DNA from: Albidovulum litorale
GTDB lineage: Bacteria; Pseudomonadota; Alphaproteobacteria; Rhodobacterales; Rhodobacteraceae
Assembly: GCF_025751495.1 (NCBI RefSeq)
Contig: NZ_JAOWKZ010000002.1
Location: 248,001 to 312,000, forward strand
Length of the DNA stretch: 64,000 bases
Direction: 5' to 3'
Below the pieces are notes generated by a model. The model did not search any database. It worked only from the letters and a program-made list of their open reading frames with translations, and was not told where the DNA came from. The translations under genes and the position numbers were made by a program. Below are positions 49,375 through 57,583 of the stretch, piece by piece (the stretch's first letter is position 1; every line of letters begins with the position of its first letter).

Positions 49375-50139
49375 ATGATCGGAAATCCATTGATGAGTTT
49401 TTTTGACAGGCGGGGCGTTGCCGGAGTGTCGGCGGCAATCCTCTTGCTGACCGGGGCGTGTTCGGCGCCTGAGCCGGGGGCAGAGTTCAATGACCCCCAT
49501 GAGGCGCATAACCGTGCCGTTCACGAGGAAAACCTTGCGATGGACCGGGCGCTCTTTGGCGGTGGCAAGCCTGACAAGAAACCGCTTTTACCGCAGCCGG
49601 TGGCGAACACTCTTGGCAATGTCGCGGACAATCTCGGCACACCAAGCGATGTGATAAACAACGTGCTTCAGGTTCGGCCGAAGCCCGCGCTGACCAATAC
49701 GGTGCGCTTTGTGGTCAACTCGACCGTCGGCATCCTCGGCCTGTTCGATCCCGCAACAGCAATGGGCATCTACGCCGACGAGACCGACTTCGGCGAGACA
49801 CTCCACGTCTGGGGCGTCCGTGAAGGCGCCTATCTCGTCGTGCCCGTGGCCGGTCCCACGACCGAACGCGATCTGGCCGGAACCGTTGTCGACGCGATCA
49901 TCGATCCGGTGGGGGCGCTGACCGGCCCGCCGGAGAGCTACTATATCGGCGCGGCGAAGCTCGGGGGGAAGGTCGCGGACCGGCAGCGATATGGCGATAC
50001 CATCGATTCAATCCTATATGAAAGCGCAGACAGCTATGCCCAGATGCGCCTTATCTACCTGCAGAACCGCCATTTCGAGCTTGGCATAGAAGATGAAGCC
50101 GATGTGTTCGATCCGTATGAGGACCCCTATGCCCAGTGA
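49375..50139 (+). CDS. mlaA: MlaA-type lipoprotein (phospholipid retrograde transport)
   Basis: MlaA (about 254 residues) sits in the outer membrane as a donut that removes misplaced phospholipids from the outer leaflet. The signal peptide ends in the lipobox LLTGAC, followed by FNDPHEAHNRAVHEENLAMD, RFVVNSTVGILGLFDPAT (near residue 130) and DFGETLHVWGV, all family signatures. The start at 49375 or the ATG at 49393 is possible; the second leaves a better GGA spacing. Its stop lies inside mlaC. No mlaFEDB genes are nearby, so the inner-membrane part of the system must be elsewhere. Confidence 0.9.
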   Translation: MIGNPLMSFFDRRGVAGVSAAILLLTGACSAPEPGAEFNDPHEAHNRAVHEENLAMDRALFGGGKPDKKPLLPQPVANTLGNVADNLGTPSDVINNVLQVRPKPALTNTVRFVVNSTVGILGLFDPATAMGIYADETDFGETLHVWGVREGAYLVVPVAGPTTERDLAGTVVDAIIDPVGALTGPPESYYIGAAKLGGKVADRQRYGDTIDSILYESADSYAQMRLIYLQNRHFELGIEDEADVFDPYEDPYAQ

Positions 50140-50734
50140 CCTGACCCGCCGCAACCTCATGATTGGTTTGCCCGCCAGTGTCGCGCTGGCCGCGCTTCCT
50201 CATGGCGCGTGGGCCTTGAATACCGGTCAGGCCAAGGCGCTCGTCGATAAGGTCGTGGGAGAGGTCAATACCGTCATCGCCTCGGGCAAGTCCGAATCCG
50301 CGATGTTCAAGGATTTCGAGCGGATCTTCGTGCGGTATGCCGATGTCCGCTTCATCGCCCAAAGCTCTCTCGGGCCGGCGGGTCGCAGTGCCTCAAAGTC
50401 GGATCTGAATGCCTATGTCAAAGCCTTCCAGGGCTATATCTCGCGCAAATACGGTCGCCGGTTCCGCGAATTCATCGGTGGCAGGATCGAAGTGCAGGAA
50501 GCGCGGCCGCTGAAGAGCTTCTTTGAGGTGCGCTCGGTCGCGCATCTGCGGGGGCAGGCGCCGTTCCGGCTAGACTGGCATGTGTTCGACAAGTCGGGCA
50601 AGCATCTGTTCTTCAATATCATCATCGAAGGCGTGAACATGCTTGCCGCCGAACGGACCGAGATCGGGGCGATGCTGGACAAGCGCCGCGGCGATATCGG
50701 CGCGCTGGCAGCAGATCTTCAGCGCGCGGGCTGA
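50129..50734 (+). CDS. mlaC: MlaC-type phospholipid-binding protein
   Basis: MlaC (201 residues) is the periplasmic carrier that takes lipids from MlaA to the inner-membrane MlaFEDB complex. The N-terminus is a signal peptide with twin arginines (LTRRNLMIGLPASVALAA), possibly Tat-exported, followed by the Ttg2D/MlaC domain with RRFREFIGGRIEVQEARPL and FNIIIEGVNMLAAERTEIG. It overlaps mlaA by 11 bases, which confirms the pairing. A compact inverted-repeat element follows the stop. Confidence 0.88.
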   Translation: MPSDLTRRNLMIGLPASVALAALPHGAWALNTGQAKALVDKVVGEVNTVIASGKSESAMFKDFERIFVRYADVRFIAQSSLGPAGRSASKSDLNAYVKAFQGYISRKYGRRFREFIGGRIEVQEARPLKSFFEVRSVAHLRGQAPFRLDWHVFDKSGKHLFFNIIIEGVNMLAAERTEIGAMLDKRRGDIGALAADLQRAG

Positions 50735-50741
50735 GTCTGCG

Positions 50742-50806
50742 CGCTCCTCGTGCGCCCGCAAGCGGGCTTCTCGTCGCGACGAGCAGGCGTAGCCGCGTGA
50801 GGAGCG
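50742..50806. repeat. Multi-hairpin extragenic element between mlaC and PBP genes
   Basis: An outer stem (CGCTCCTC at 50742-50749, GAGGAGCG at 50799-50806) encloses three hairpins: GCCCGC-AA-GCGGGC (50754-50767), the perfect 14-base palindrome CTCGTCGCGACGAG (50770-50783) and GGC-GTA-GCC (50786-50794). It separates two convergent genes and probably acts as a two-way terminator or is a dispersed repeat. The first hairpin lacks a strong T tract. Confidence 0.5.
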
Positions 50807-50808
50807 GT

Positions 50809-53004
50809 TCAGTTCCGGTTGCCGAGGATCGCGTTCAGCAGTTCGAGTATCGGATCGTTCTGTCGCCGTTGCGGCGCGGGCTGCTGCGGCATCGGCTGGC
50901 CTTGCGCGATCTGTCCCGAATCGTAGGTCTGCCCCTGATAGACCGGCGGCGGCAGCTCTTCGGGCCGGATCATCGGAAGCGCTGTGGAGGGCAGGTCGGC
51001 TTCGATCCGCACCATAACCTCGCGCCAGATATCAGCCGGCAATCCACCGCCGGTAACGCCGGTCAAAGGCGTGTTGTCGTCATTGCCCATCCAGACACCG
51101 ACCACATAATCGGCGGTGAAGCCGATGAACCATGCGTCACGGTAATCCGAGGTCGTTCCGGTCTTTCCCGCCGCCTGATGCCGGTCAAGCAGCGCCCGCC
51201 GCCCGGTGCCGCGCTCGATCACCTGAGTCATCATATAGGTCAACTGCCGCGCAGCGCTTTCCGAGATCACCCTCTCGCCGATACCGCCTTCCTGCCCCAT
51301 CAGGGCTTCGTCGTCGCCCTGAATGCGCAACTCGATCAGCCCGTAAGGCCGGACAGACGATCCACCGTTCAGGATTCCGGCATAGGCGCCTGTCATCTCC
51401 AGAAGCGTTGCGCCGGAAGAACCGAGAACAATGGCCGGCCCCTGCGCCAGATCGGATTTAAGGCCGAAATCGCCCGCGACCTGACGCACCGCCTCCAGTC
51501 CCACGGCCTGGCTGACCCGCACGGTGGCCGTATTGATCGAATGCGTCAGCGCATCGGTCAGCGTGATCATGCCCCTGAACTCGGGCGTGTAGTTCTTGGG
51601 TGTCCATTCGCCCGATCCCTTGACGTAGAGCGTGATCGGCGCGTCATCGACAAAGGAGTTCATGTTGTAGCCAAGGTCGAGTGCCGCGGCATAGACAAAG
51701 GGTTTGAAAGTGGAGCCAACCTGACGCAGCGCCTGCGTCGCCCGGTTGAACGCGCCCGAGACTTGCGTCTTGCGCCCGCCGACCATAGCCCGCACGGCGC
51801 CGTCGGCCGACATAACCACGATCGCGGCCTGCGCGGCGGAGCCCTCTTTGACCTTGGTGTCGAAAACGTAGGCCAGCGCCTCTTCGGCCGATTTCTGGAT
51901 ATCTTGATCGAGTGTCGTTTTGACGATCACATCTTCGGTCGTGTCCTGCGTCAGAAAGGCCGGGCCGGAATCCATCACCCAGTCGGCAAAATAGCCTCCC
52001 GCCTTGGCCTCGGCGGCCTGCGACAGCCTTGCGGGGCTTTCGATCGCCTCCTTGTATTGCAGGTCGGTCAGATAACCCTGATCGTGCATCAGCCCCAGAA
52101 CCACCGAGGCGCGGTCCTGCGCCCGTTGCAGATCGCCCGTGGGCGCATAGCGGGACGGCGCTTTCAGAAGGCCGGCCAGCATCGCCGCCTGTGCCGGATT
52201 CACCTCATTCGCCGACTTGCCGAAATAGCGCTGCGCGGCGGCCTCAAACCCCCGTGCTCCCGCGCCGAGATAAGCACGGTTCAGGTAGAGCGTGAGGATA
52301 TTTGCCTTGCCGTATTTCGCCTCCATCGCGAATGAGAAGGGGACCTCCTTCAGCTTCCGCCATTTCGATGAAACACGGCAGTCAGCCTCGTAATCAGCCT
52401 CGCTCTTCCAGACTGTCGAATCGTAGGGAACGCCAAGGCAGATGAGTTTCGCCACCTGCTGGGTGATGGTCGATCCGCCGTTGCCTTCCAGCGGCCCGCG
52501 CCCCTCGCTCAGGTTGATGCGGATGGCGGATGCAATGCCGCGGGGCGAGATGCCGAGATGGCGATAGAACCTCTTGTCCTCGGTCGCGATGATGGCGTTC
52601 TTGAGATAGGGCGACACCGTGTCGGACGAAATCTGCCCGCCGAAGGTTTCACCCCGCCAGGCATAAACCCGGCCTTCACGGTCAAGCATCGTGACCGAGC
52701 CCTTGGTGCGGGCGTCGATGAGCGACTCAAGCGCCGGAAGCTGGGCGTAATAGTAAAGCGTGAAAAGGCCGACAATGATTGCCCCCATCGCGCCAAGCCG
52801 CCAGCCGACACCCCATATGGCACGCCAGATCAGCCGGACCAATCCGGTGACCAGCCGGACAGGCCAGCTTGCCTTGCGCGCCGCCCGGCGCGGTTTCGCC
52901 GCCCGCGCCTGTTTTGGCGCGGCTTTGGGCTTTGCCTTTGAGGCGGCCTTCGCATAGCGCCGTTCGGCGACCAGAGGGGGTTTTTTGCCGCCCGTTTTGC
53001 TCAT
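50809..53004 (-). CDS. Class A penicillin-binding protein (bifunctional transglycosylase/transpeptidase)
   Basis: The 731-residue envelope enzyme polymerises and cross-links peptidoglycan. After a basic, Lys/Ala-rich cytosolic tail comes one membrane span (GAMGAIIVGLFTLYYYAQL). The GT51 transglycosylase domain has ATEDKRFYRHLGISPRGI and GGSTITQQVAKL. The transpeptidase domain carries the catalytic SxxK in QVGSTFKPFVYA, the SxN motif (HSINTATV) and the KTGT motif (AAGKTGTTSDYRD). The C-terminus is a Pro/Gln-rich tail. The start at 53004 gives MSKTGGKKPP; an upstream frame is not needed. It is convergent with mlaC and diverges from glnK. Confidence 0.95.
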   Translation of the reverse strand: MSKTGGKKPPLVAERRYAKAASKAKPKAAPKQARAAKPRRAARKASWPVRLVTGLVRLIWRAIWGVGWRLGAMGAIIVGLFTLYYYAQLPALESLIDARTKGSVTMLDREGRVYAWRGETFGGQISSDTVSPYLKNAIIATEDKRFYRHLGISPRGIASAIRINLSEGRGPLEGNGGSTITQQVAKLICLGVPYDSTVWKSEADYEADCRVSSKWRKLKEVPFSFAMEAKYGKANILTLYLNRAYLGAGARGFEAAAQRYFGKSANEVNPAQAAMLAGLLKAPSRYAPTGDLQRAQDRASVVLGLMHDQGYLTDLQYKEAIESPARLSQAAEAKAGGYFADWVMDSGPAFLTQDTTEDVIVKTTLDQDIQKSAEEALAYVFDTKVKEGSAAQAAIVVMSADGAVRAMVGGRKTQVSGAFNRATQALRQVGSTFKPFVYAAALDLGYNMNSFVDDAPITLYVKGSGEWTPKNYTPEFRGMITLTDALTHSINTATVRVSQAVGLEAVRQVAGDFGLKSDLAQGPAIVLGSSGATLLEMTGAYAGILNGGSSVRPYGLIELRIQGDDEALMGQEGGIGERVISESAARQLTYMMTQVIERGTGRRALLDRHQAAGKTGTTSDYRDAWFIGFTADYVVGVWMGNDDNTPLTGVTGGGLPADIWREVMVRIEADLPSTALPMIRPEELPPPVYQGQTYDSGQIAQGQPMPQQPAPQRRQNDPILELLNAILGNRN

Positions 53005-53253
53005 TGTTCCGAAAACCCGATACTGCTCTTGGGGCGCGACCATACAGCCATGGCGCGGGAATGTGGAGCCGTGCCGGTTCACGTTTCACTTCACCCTTTG
53101 CCCAAAAAAGCGGCAATCCGCCTGAATCTTGCCAATGAACCGGGATTCTCCGGATTCACCTCACCCAAAGGGGTCGGAAATCTTGTCATGCTGCACCGCA
53201 GCGTTTCCGCTGACGCCGAGGCCCGCGACGGGCCGTCTCAGAAGGAGAGGGAT

Positions 53254-53592
53254 GTGAAATACATCATAGCGGCGATCAAGCCCTACAAGCTCGACGAGGT
53301 GCGCGAGGCGCTGACGGCGATCGGCGTCCGAGGCATGATGGTGAGTGAAATCAAGGGCTTCGGCACTCAGTCAGGACATACCGAGATCTATCGCGGCGCG
53401 GAATATGCGGTGAATTTTGTGCCGAAGATGAAGCTGGAAATCGCGGTCAGCGCGTCCCTTGCCGACGACGTGATCGCGACAATCGCCAAGGTCGCGAAGA
53501 CAGACAAGATCGGCGACGGCAAGATTTTTGTCCTCGACCTGAAGGACGCCTTGCGCGTCAGGACCGGAGAGACCGGGGAGGACGCGCTGTGA
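53254..53592 (+). CDS. glnK: Nitrogen regulatory protein PII (GlnK type)
   Basis: The 112-residue trimeric PII protein senses nitrogen status and binds ATP/ADP and 2-oxoglutarate. The uridylylated Tyr51 lies in the T loop GAEYAVNFVPK, and KIGDGKIFVLDLKDALRVRTGE is the C-terminal nucleotide-binding block. The start is GTG at 53254 with AAGGAG six bases upstream. The next gene is amtB, overlapping by four bases at an alternative GTG start, so this is the GlnK-type PII that plugs the ammonium channel when nitrogen is plentiful. I found no sigma-54 box in the upstream 250 bases. Confidence 0.96.
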   Translation: MKYIIAAIKPYKLDEVREALTAIGVRGMMVSEIKGFGTQSGHTEIYRGAEYAVNFVPKMKLEIAVSASLADDVIATIAKVAKTDKIGDGKIFVLDLKDALRVRTGETGEDAL

Positions 53593-53615
53593 GCGATAAT
53601 TTCAAGGGGATGACG

Positions 53616-54929
53616 ATGATGAAATCTGTAAGTCTGGCGGGGCTGCTCGCAACGCTGTCGGCACTTCCAGCCTTCGCGCAGGAAGCGGCGGCGGAGGTAA
53701 TGGACAAGGGTGACGTGGCCTGGATGATGGTCTCCACCCTTCTCGTGCTCTTCATGATCCTGCCGGGGCTCGCGCTGTTCTATGGCGGGCTGGTGCGGTC
53801 GAAGAACATGCTGTCGGTGCTGATGCAGTGCACGATGATCACCGCGATGGTCATGGTGATCTGGGTGGTCTATGGCTATTCCTTTGCCTTCGGCGGCGGG
53901 ACGGGGCCGTTCTTCGGGGGCTTCGGCAAGCTCTTCCTTGCAGGTGTTACGGCTGACAGCATGGCCGCGACGTTCACCGATGGCGTGGTGATCCCGGAAT
54001 ATGTCTTCATCGCCTTCCAGATGACCTTCGCCGCGATCACGCCCGCGCTGATCGTCGGGGCCTTTGCCGAACGCATCAAGTTCGGCGCGGTCATGCTCTT
54101 TTCTGCGCTCTGGGTTACGGTGGTCTATTTCCCGGTTGCCCACATGGTCTGGGACGGCGCGGGCCTGATCTTCAACATGGGGGCCCTGGACTTCGCCGGT
54201 GGCACGGTCGTGCATATCAATGCCGGTATCGCGGCGCTGGTCGGCGCCTACTTTGTCGGTCCGCGCATCGGGCTTGGCAAAGACATGATGGCGCCTCATT
54301 CGATGACGCTGACCCTCGTCGGCGCGGGCATCCTTTGGGTCGGCTGGTTCGGATTCAACGCAGGCTCCAACCTTGAGGCCAATGGCGGCGCGACGCTCGC
54401 GATGATCAACACGTTTACCGCGACGGCGGGCGCGATCCTTGCCTGGGCTGGGCTGGAGGCAGTGATGCGCGGCAAAGCGTCAATGCTGGGCGCGGCTTCG
54501 GGTCTGGTTGCGGGGCTTGTCGCCGTAACCCCGGCGGCGGGGTCGGTCGGGCCGGTGGGCGCGATCGTGCTGGGCGCGATTGCCTCGGCCGTCTGCTACT
54601 TCTTCGTCGCGGTGGTGAAGAACAAGATGGGCTATGACGACAGCCTCGACGTCTTCGGCATCCACGGGATCGGCGGCATCATCGGCGCCATCGGCACGGG
54701 CATCTTCACCGCGCCCGGCCTCGGCGGCACCGGCGGCGAGGACTATGCGATGGCGGCACAGACCTGGATCCAGATCCAGGCGGTGGTGATCACCATCCTG
54801 TGGTGCGGTATCGCCTCGGCAGTGCTCTACTTCATCGTCGACAAGACGATCGGCCTGCGCGTTGCCAATGATGACGAGCGTCGGGGTCTCGACCTCACCT
54901 CGCACGGCGAAAGCGCCTATCACGCCTGA
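53616..54929 (+). CDS. amtB: Ammonium transporter AmtB
   Basis: AmtB (about 437 residues) is an inner-membrane ammonium channel of eleven spans after a cleavable signal peptide (LAGLLATLSALPAFAQ). Family blocks include GDVAWMMVSTLLVLFMILPG, the two pore histidines in VVHINAGIAALVG and DVFGIHGIGGIIGAIG, and the GWFGFNAGSNL segment. I start at 53616 because AAGGGG lies six bases upstream. A GTG at 53589 overlapping the glnK stop would extend the protein by nine residues, and ATGs at 53610 and 53619 are also open. Paired with glnK. Confidence 0.97.
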   Translation: MMKSVSLAGLLATLSALPAFAQEAAAEVMDKGDVAWMMVSTLLVLFMILPGLALFYGGLVRSKNMLSVLMQCTMITAMVMVIWVVYGYSFAFGGGTGPFFGGFGKLFLAGVTADSMAATFTDGVVIPEYVFIAFQMTFAAITPALIVGAFAERIKFGAVMLFSALWVTVVYFPVAHMVWDGAGLIFNMGALDFAGGTVVHINAGIAALVGAYFVGPRIGLGKDMMAPHSMTLTLVGAGILWVGWFGFNAGSNLEANGGATLAMINTFTATAGAILAWAGLEAVMRGKASMLGAASGLVAGLVAVTPAAGSVGPVGAIVLGAIASAVCYFFVAVVKNKMGYDDSLDVFGIHGIGGIIGAIGTGIFTAPGLGGTGGEDYAMAAQTWIQIQAVVITILWCGIASAVLYFIVDKTIGLRVANDDERRGLDLTSHGESAYHA

Positions 54930-54944
54930 GCTATCCCCCGGGGC

Positions 54945-54983
54945 TCGGCGGCCTGCCTCCGGCGGGGGTATTTGGACAATGAA
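54945..54983 (+). repeat. CCTCCGGCGGGGGTATTTGG-type extragenic element
   Basis: The short spacer after amtB has a GC inverted pair (CCTCCGGCGGGGG) leading to GTATTTGG and a purine-rich GAAGAAG stretch. I recall similar sequences (GGGATATTTGG, then AAGAAGAAGG) downstream of many genes in Rhodobacterales genomes, possibly a conserved end-of-gene element. That is from memory only. Confidence 0.35.
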
Positions 54984-55011
54984 GAAGCAGGGGCGGTTGT
55001 CCCTGCTTTTT
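54984..55011 (+). terminator. Rho-independent terminator of glnK-amtB
   Basis: Arms AAGCAGGG (54984-54991) and CCCTGCTT (55000-55007) form an eight-pair stem with an eight-base loop, followed by TTTTTT ending near 55011. It sits 55 bases after the amtB stop and is a clear intrinsic terminator, facing the convergent hypothetical gene. Confidence 0.92.
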
Positions 55012-55052
55012 TGCTGATCACGCCCGCGGTGACGAGGCCCGGGGCCTCGGGA

Positions 55053-55607
55053 TCACTTGGCGGTGCGAATACTCAGCAACGTCTTCCCGAGACGCTTCTG
55101 CACCGTCCCAATTGAGCTTTGAGCGCCGCGGATGGCGTGGTCGCGCGCCGGTTGGCCGGTTTCCTTGTAAAGGGCCGCCGCCGCATCAAATTCATCTGCC
55201 AGGATCATCTCGGCGATCTGAGGCGCCAATTCGATCAGAACGTTCAAATTCTCGACCGCAGCCTCGGCGCCCTTCAATTCATCCTCGGTCGCGACGTCGC
55301 TTTTCCGGATGCTGCTATGCGCCCGCGCCACTTCCAGCTTGGCGCTGTCGGCATTGCTGCGGATCACGTAGTCGTTTCCGATTTCCTTATCCATGGCGCG
55401 CCAGCCGCCGCGCTCCGCTTCGATGCTGTAGACCATGTAATGGTTCAATTGGCTCGTCATGCGTTCAAGGACCTGCAAAGAACCCAGCAGACGCAGCTCT
55501 GCCGATGCGCGGGCCGCAAGTTGCTGCGGTGTTTCCTGCGCGTGGGCAGGCAGACCGGACAATGTGAAACAAAGGCCCGTTGCCAGGGCCATCCCGAGCG
55601 CACGCAT
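55053..55607 (-). CDS. Secreted helical protein of unknown family (paralogue A)
   Basis: The 184-residue product has a signal peptide (GMALATGLCFTLSGLPAHAQ, cleavage near residue 23) and an almost wholly helical mature part, with heptad-like hydrophobic spacing (LRLLGSLQVLERMTSQLNHYM). It resembles periplasmic four-helix-bundle sensor domains, but there is no membrane anchor or output domain. It shares the layout, and the C-terminal half (IAEMILADEFDAAAALYKET against MVPLLEAGDIKKATSLYAQR), with the gene just upstream at 55727, so the two look like diverged duplicates. GGGGGAGGAT precedes the start. Function unknown. Confidence 0.75.
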   Translation of the reverse strand: MRALGMALATGLCFTLSGLPAHAQETPQQLAARASAELRLLGSLQVLERMTSQLNHYMVYSIEAERGGWRAMDKEIGNDYVIRSNADSAKLEVARAHSSIRKSDVATEDELKGAEAAVENLNVLIELAPQIAEMILADEFDAAAALYKETGQPARDHAIRGAQSSIGTVQKRLGKTLLSIRTAK

Positions 55608-55726
55608 TTCCTATCCTCCCCCTTCGAATGCATCGACCTTAGCATTCCGCCGCGCTTTCTGGCAAAACGGCCGGTCGTCAGGCATGTGCAGCGTTCGGTG
55701 AACTCGTGGCCTGAGCGAGAAGATGG

Positions 55727-56305
55727 TCAGCGGCAGCGCAGCGACATCAGCTTCAGCTGTCGCTCGAGTCCGGAGGACATTGTGTAGGCTGCGCCAACGG
55801 CGGCCACCTGTGCCGGGACTGAGCGTTGCGCGTAAAGGCTGGTTGCCTTCTTTATGTCCCCGGCCTCCAGCAGCGGCACCATCGAATGACCGATCGCGAT
55901 GATTTCATTCGCGCTGGTCTCGATTTCGGACAGCCTTGCCGCGCCATCGTCGTCCAGCGGCAGGCGGCGGCCAGCAATCAGGACGGCGTGAATGGCGCTT
56001 TGTCCCTTGTCCATACGTTTCCCGAGAAACCCGGTCGGGCCAAAAAAGCCGCCGTCATCCATACTGCTGATGACGATGCCATGATCGACCTCGAGGATCG
56101 CCTCGGATTGCGCCTGCATGAGGGTCGCGACCTCCAGTTGCAACTTGCGAAAGACGGCGACGGAGGCGTGCTGGTTCGCGAGTCGCTGCGGATCGCATTC
56201 CGCCGATTGCGCGATCGCACGGATGGGCGTCAGGTTTGCTCCCGCAGAGAGCAAGATAGCTGCGAGACTGACGAACAAGCGCGATACACGCGGTTTGCGT
56301 TTCAT
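55727..56305 (-). CDS. Secreted helical protein of unknown family (paralogue B)
   Basis: The 192-residue product has a longer signal peptide (SRLFVSLAAILLSAGANLTP, cleavage near residue 33) and a helical mature region of matching length to paralogue A, including the LLEAGDIKKATSLYAQRS repeat-like helix. Two cysteines (one near residue 37 and one near the C-terminus) could form a disulfide bond, which paralogue A lacks in those places. A GGGGGAGGG precedes the start. The pair lies 119 bases apart, on the strand opposite to amtB and downstream of the aminotransferase, and may be co-transcribed. Function unknown; a sensory or lipid-binding helical bundle is only a guess. Confidence 0.75.
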   Translation of the reverse strand: MKRKPRVSRLFVSLAAILLSAGANLTPIRAIAQSAECDPQRLANQHASVAVFRKLQLEVATLMQAQSEAILEVDHGIVISSMDDGGFFGPTGFLGKRMDKGQSAIHAVLIAGRRLPLDDDGAARLSEIETSANEIIAIGHSMVPLLEAGDIKKATSLYAQRSVPAQVAAVGAAYTMSSGLERQLKLMSLRCR

Positions 56306-56386
56306 TCGGACACCCTCCCCCGATGGCTGGATTCACCCTACCACAGAAGGGGGAACGTGTCCTCTGAAAGCCCCGAACGCCGGGGA

Positions 56387-57568
56387 TCAGATCCCCACGT
56401 CGATGATCGCGCGGGCGAGGATCGGCACCGTGTTCGCGTTCAGACCGGCGATGTTGAGGCGTGAATCGCCGACCATGTAGATGCCGTGTTCGGTCTTCAG
56501 CCGCTCCACCTGTTCCGGTGCCGCACCGAGGCGCGAGAACATGCCGCGATGCTGGGCGATGAAGCCGAAACGGTCGGAGCCGGAGGCTTTTTGCAGCTCT
56601 TGCGCAAGCTGTTCGCGCAAGGACAGCATGCCCAGCCGGACCTCTTCCAGCTCCTTGGCCCAGTCGGCCCGCAAGGCCGGGTCGTTCAGGATCATCGTCA
56701 CCAGCCGCGCGCCGTGATCGGGCGGGAAGGAGAAGTTCTGTCGGTTGAGATAGGCGAGCGTGCCTTGAGTGACCTCTTTCGCGGCAGGGTCCGACAGCGC
56801 GATGAGCGCACCGGTGCGTTCGCGGTAGATGCCGAAGTTCTTCGAGCACGAGGCGGCGATCAGCACCTCTGGCAAGCGCGAGGCGATGAGCCGCACGCCG
56901 GAAGCATCTTCTTCCAGCCCGTCGCCGAAGCCCTGATAGGCGATGTCGATCATCGGGGTGGCACCTGTCTTGCCCAGCAGGTCAGCGACCGCCCGCCATT
57001 CCGGCCCGGTCAGGTTCGCGCCAGTCGGGTTGTGGCAGCAGCCATGCAGCAGGACCACGTCGCCCGCCTTCGCCTGCGCCAGATCCTCCATCATCGCGGT
57101 GAAGTCGACCGCGCGGGTGTCGTTGTCGAAATAGCGGTACATCCGGACCTTCATGCCGAGATGTTTCAGGATCGACAGGTGGTTGGGCCAGGTCGGGTCC
57201 GAAACCCAGACCGTGGCATCGGGCGAGGCCATGCGGATCAGCTCAAATGCCTGACGGCAAGCGCCGGTGCCGCCCGGTGTCGCGACGGAGGAGATGCGGT
57301 CGGCCGCGACCGCGTCGCCAAGGACCAAAGCCGCCATCGCGGCGTTGAATTCGGGCTCCCCCGCGAGGCCGGTATAGGACTTGGTTGTTTCGACTTCCCA
57401 AAGCTGTTTTTCGGCCGCCTTCACCGCGCGCATGACCGGGGTCACGCCGTCCGCGTTCTTGTAGACGCCGACGCCGAGGTCGATCTTGTCCTTGCGGGGA
57501 TCGGCCTTGAACTGGCCTATCAGCATCAGGATTTTATCCGCCGGTTGCGGTTTCAATGTGCCCAGCAT
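56387..57568 (-). CDS. tyrB: Aromatic/aspartate aminotransferase
   Basis: The 393-residue PLP enzyme has the class I aminotransferase N-terminus of the AspC/TyrB type (PADKILMLIGQFKADPRKDK with DLGVGVYKN), the substrate-binding loop LLHGCCHNPTGAN (near residue 180) and the PLP lysine in ASCSKNFGIYRERTG (near 247). It transfers amino groups between aromatic amino acids or aspartate and 2-oxoglutarate, as in tyrosine, phenylalanine and aspartate synthesis. Whether aspartate or tyrosine is preferred cannot be read from sequence. It follows sulfurtransferase sseA on the same strand with a 15-base gap, a likely operon. Confidence 0.92.
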   Translation of the reverse strand: MLGTLKPQPADKILMLIGQFKADPRKDKIDLGVGVYKNADGVTPVMRAVKAAEKQLWEVETTKSYTGLAGEPEFNAAMAALVLGDAVAADRISSVATPGGTGACRQAFELIRMASPDATVWVSDPTWPNHLSILKHLGMKVRMYRYFDNDTRAVDFTAMMEDLAQAKAGDVVLLHGCCHNPTGANLTGPEWRAVADLLGKTGATPMIDIAYQGFGDGLEEDASGVRLIASRLPEVLIAASCSKNFGIYRERTGALIALSDPAAKEVTQGTLAYLNRQNFSFPPDHGARLVTMILNDPALRADWAKELEEVRLGMLSLREQLAQELQKASGSDRFGFIAQHRGMFSRLGAAPEQVERLKTEHGIYMVGDSRLNIAGLNANTVPILARAIIDVGI

Positions 57569-57583
57569 GGCGATGCTCCTCAG

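Noticed and set aside
50742-50806. The three-hairpin element considered as a tRNA or small structured RNA gene
   Set aside because: No CCA end, T-loop or anticodon-like sequence can be read, and the arms do not have tRNA lengths.
53005-53253. A sigma-54 promoter before glnK-amtB
   Set aside because: No TGGCAC-N5-TTGC arrangement was found on the + strand, though glnK is often sigma-54 controlled elsewhere.
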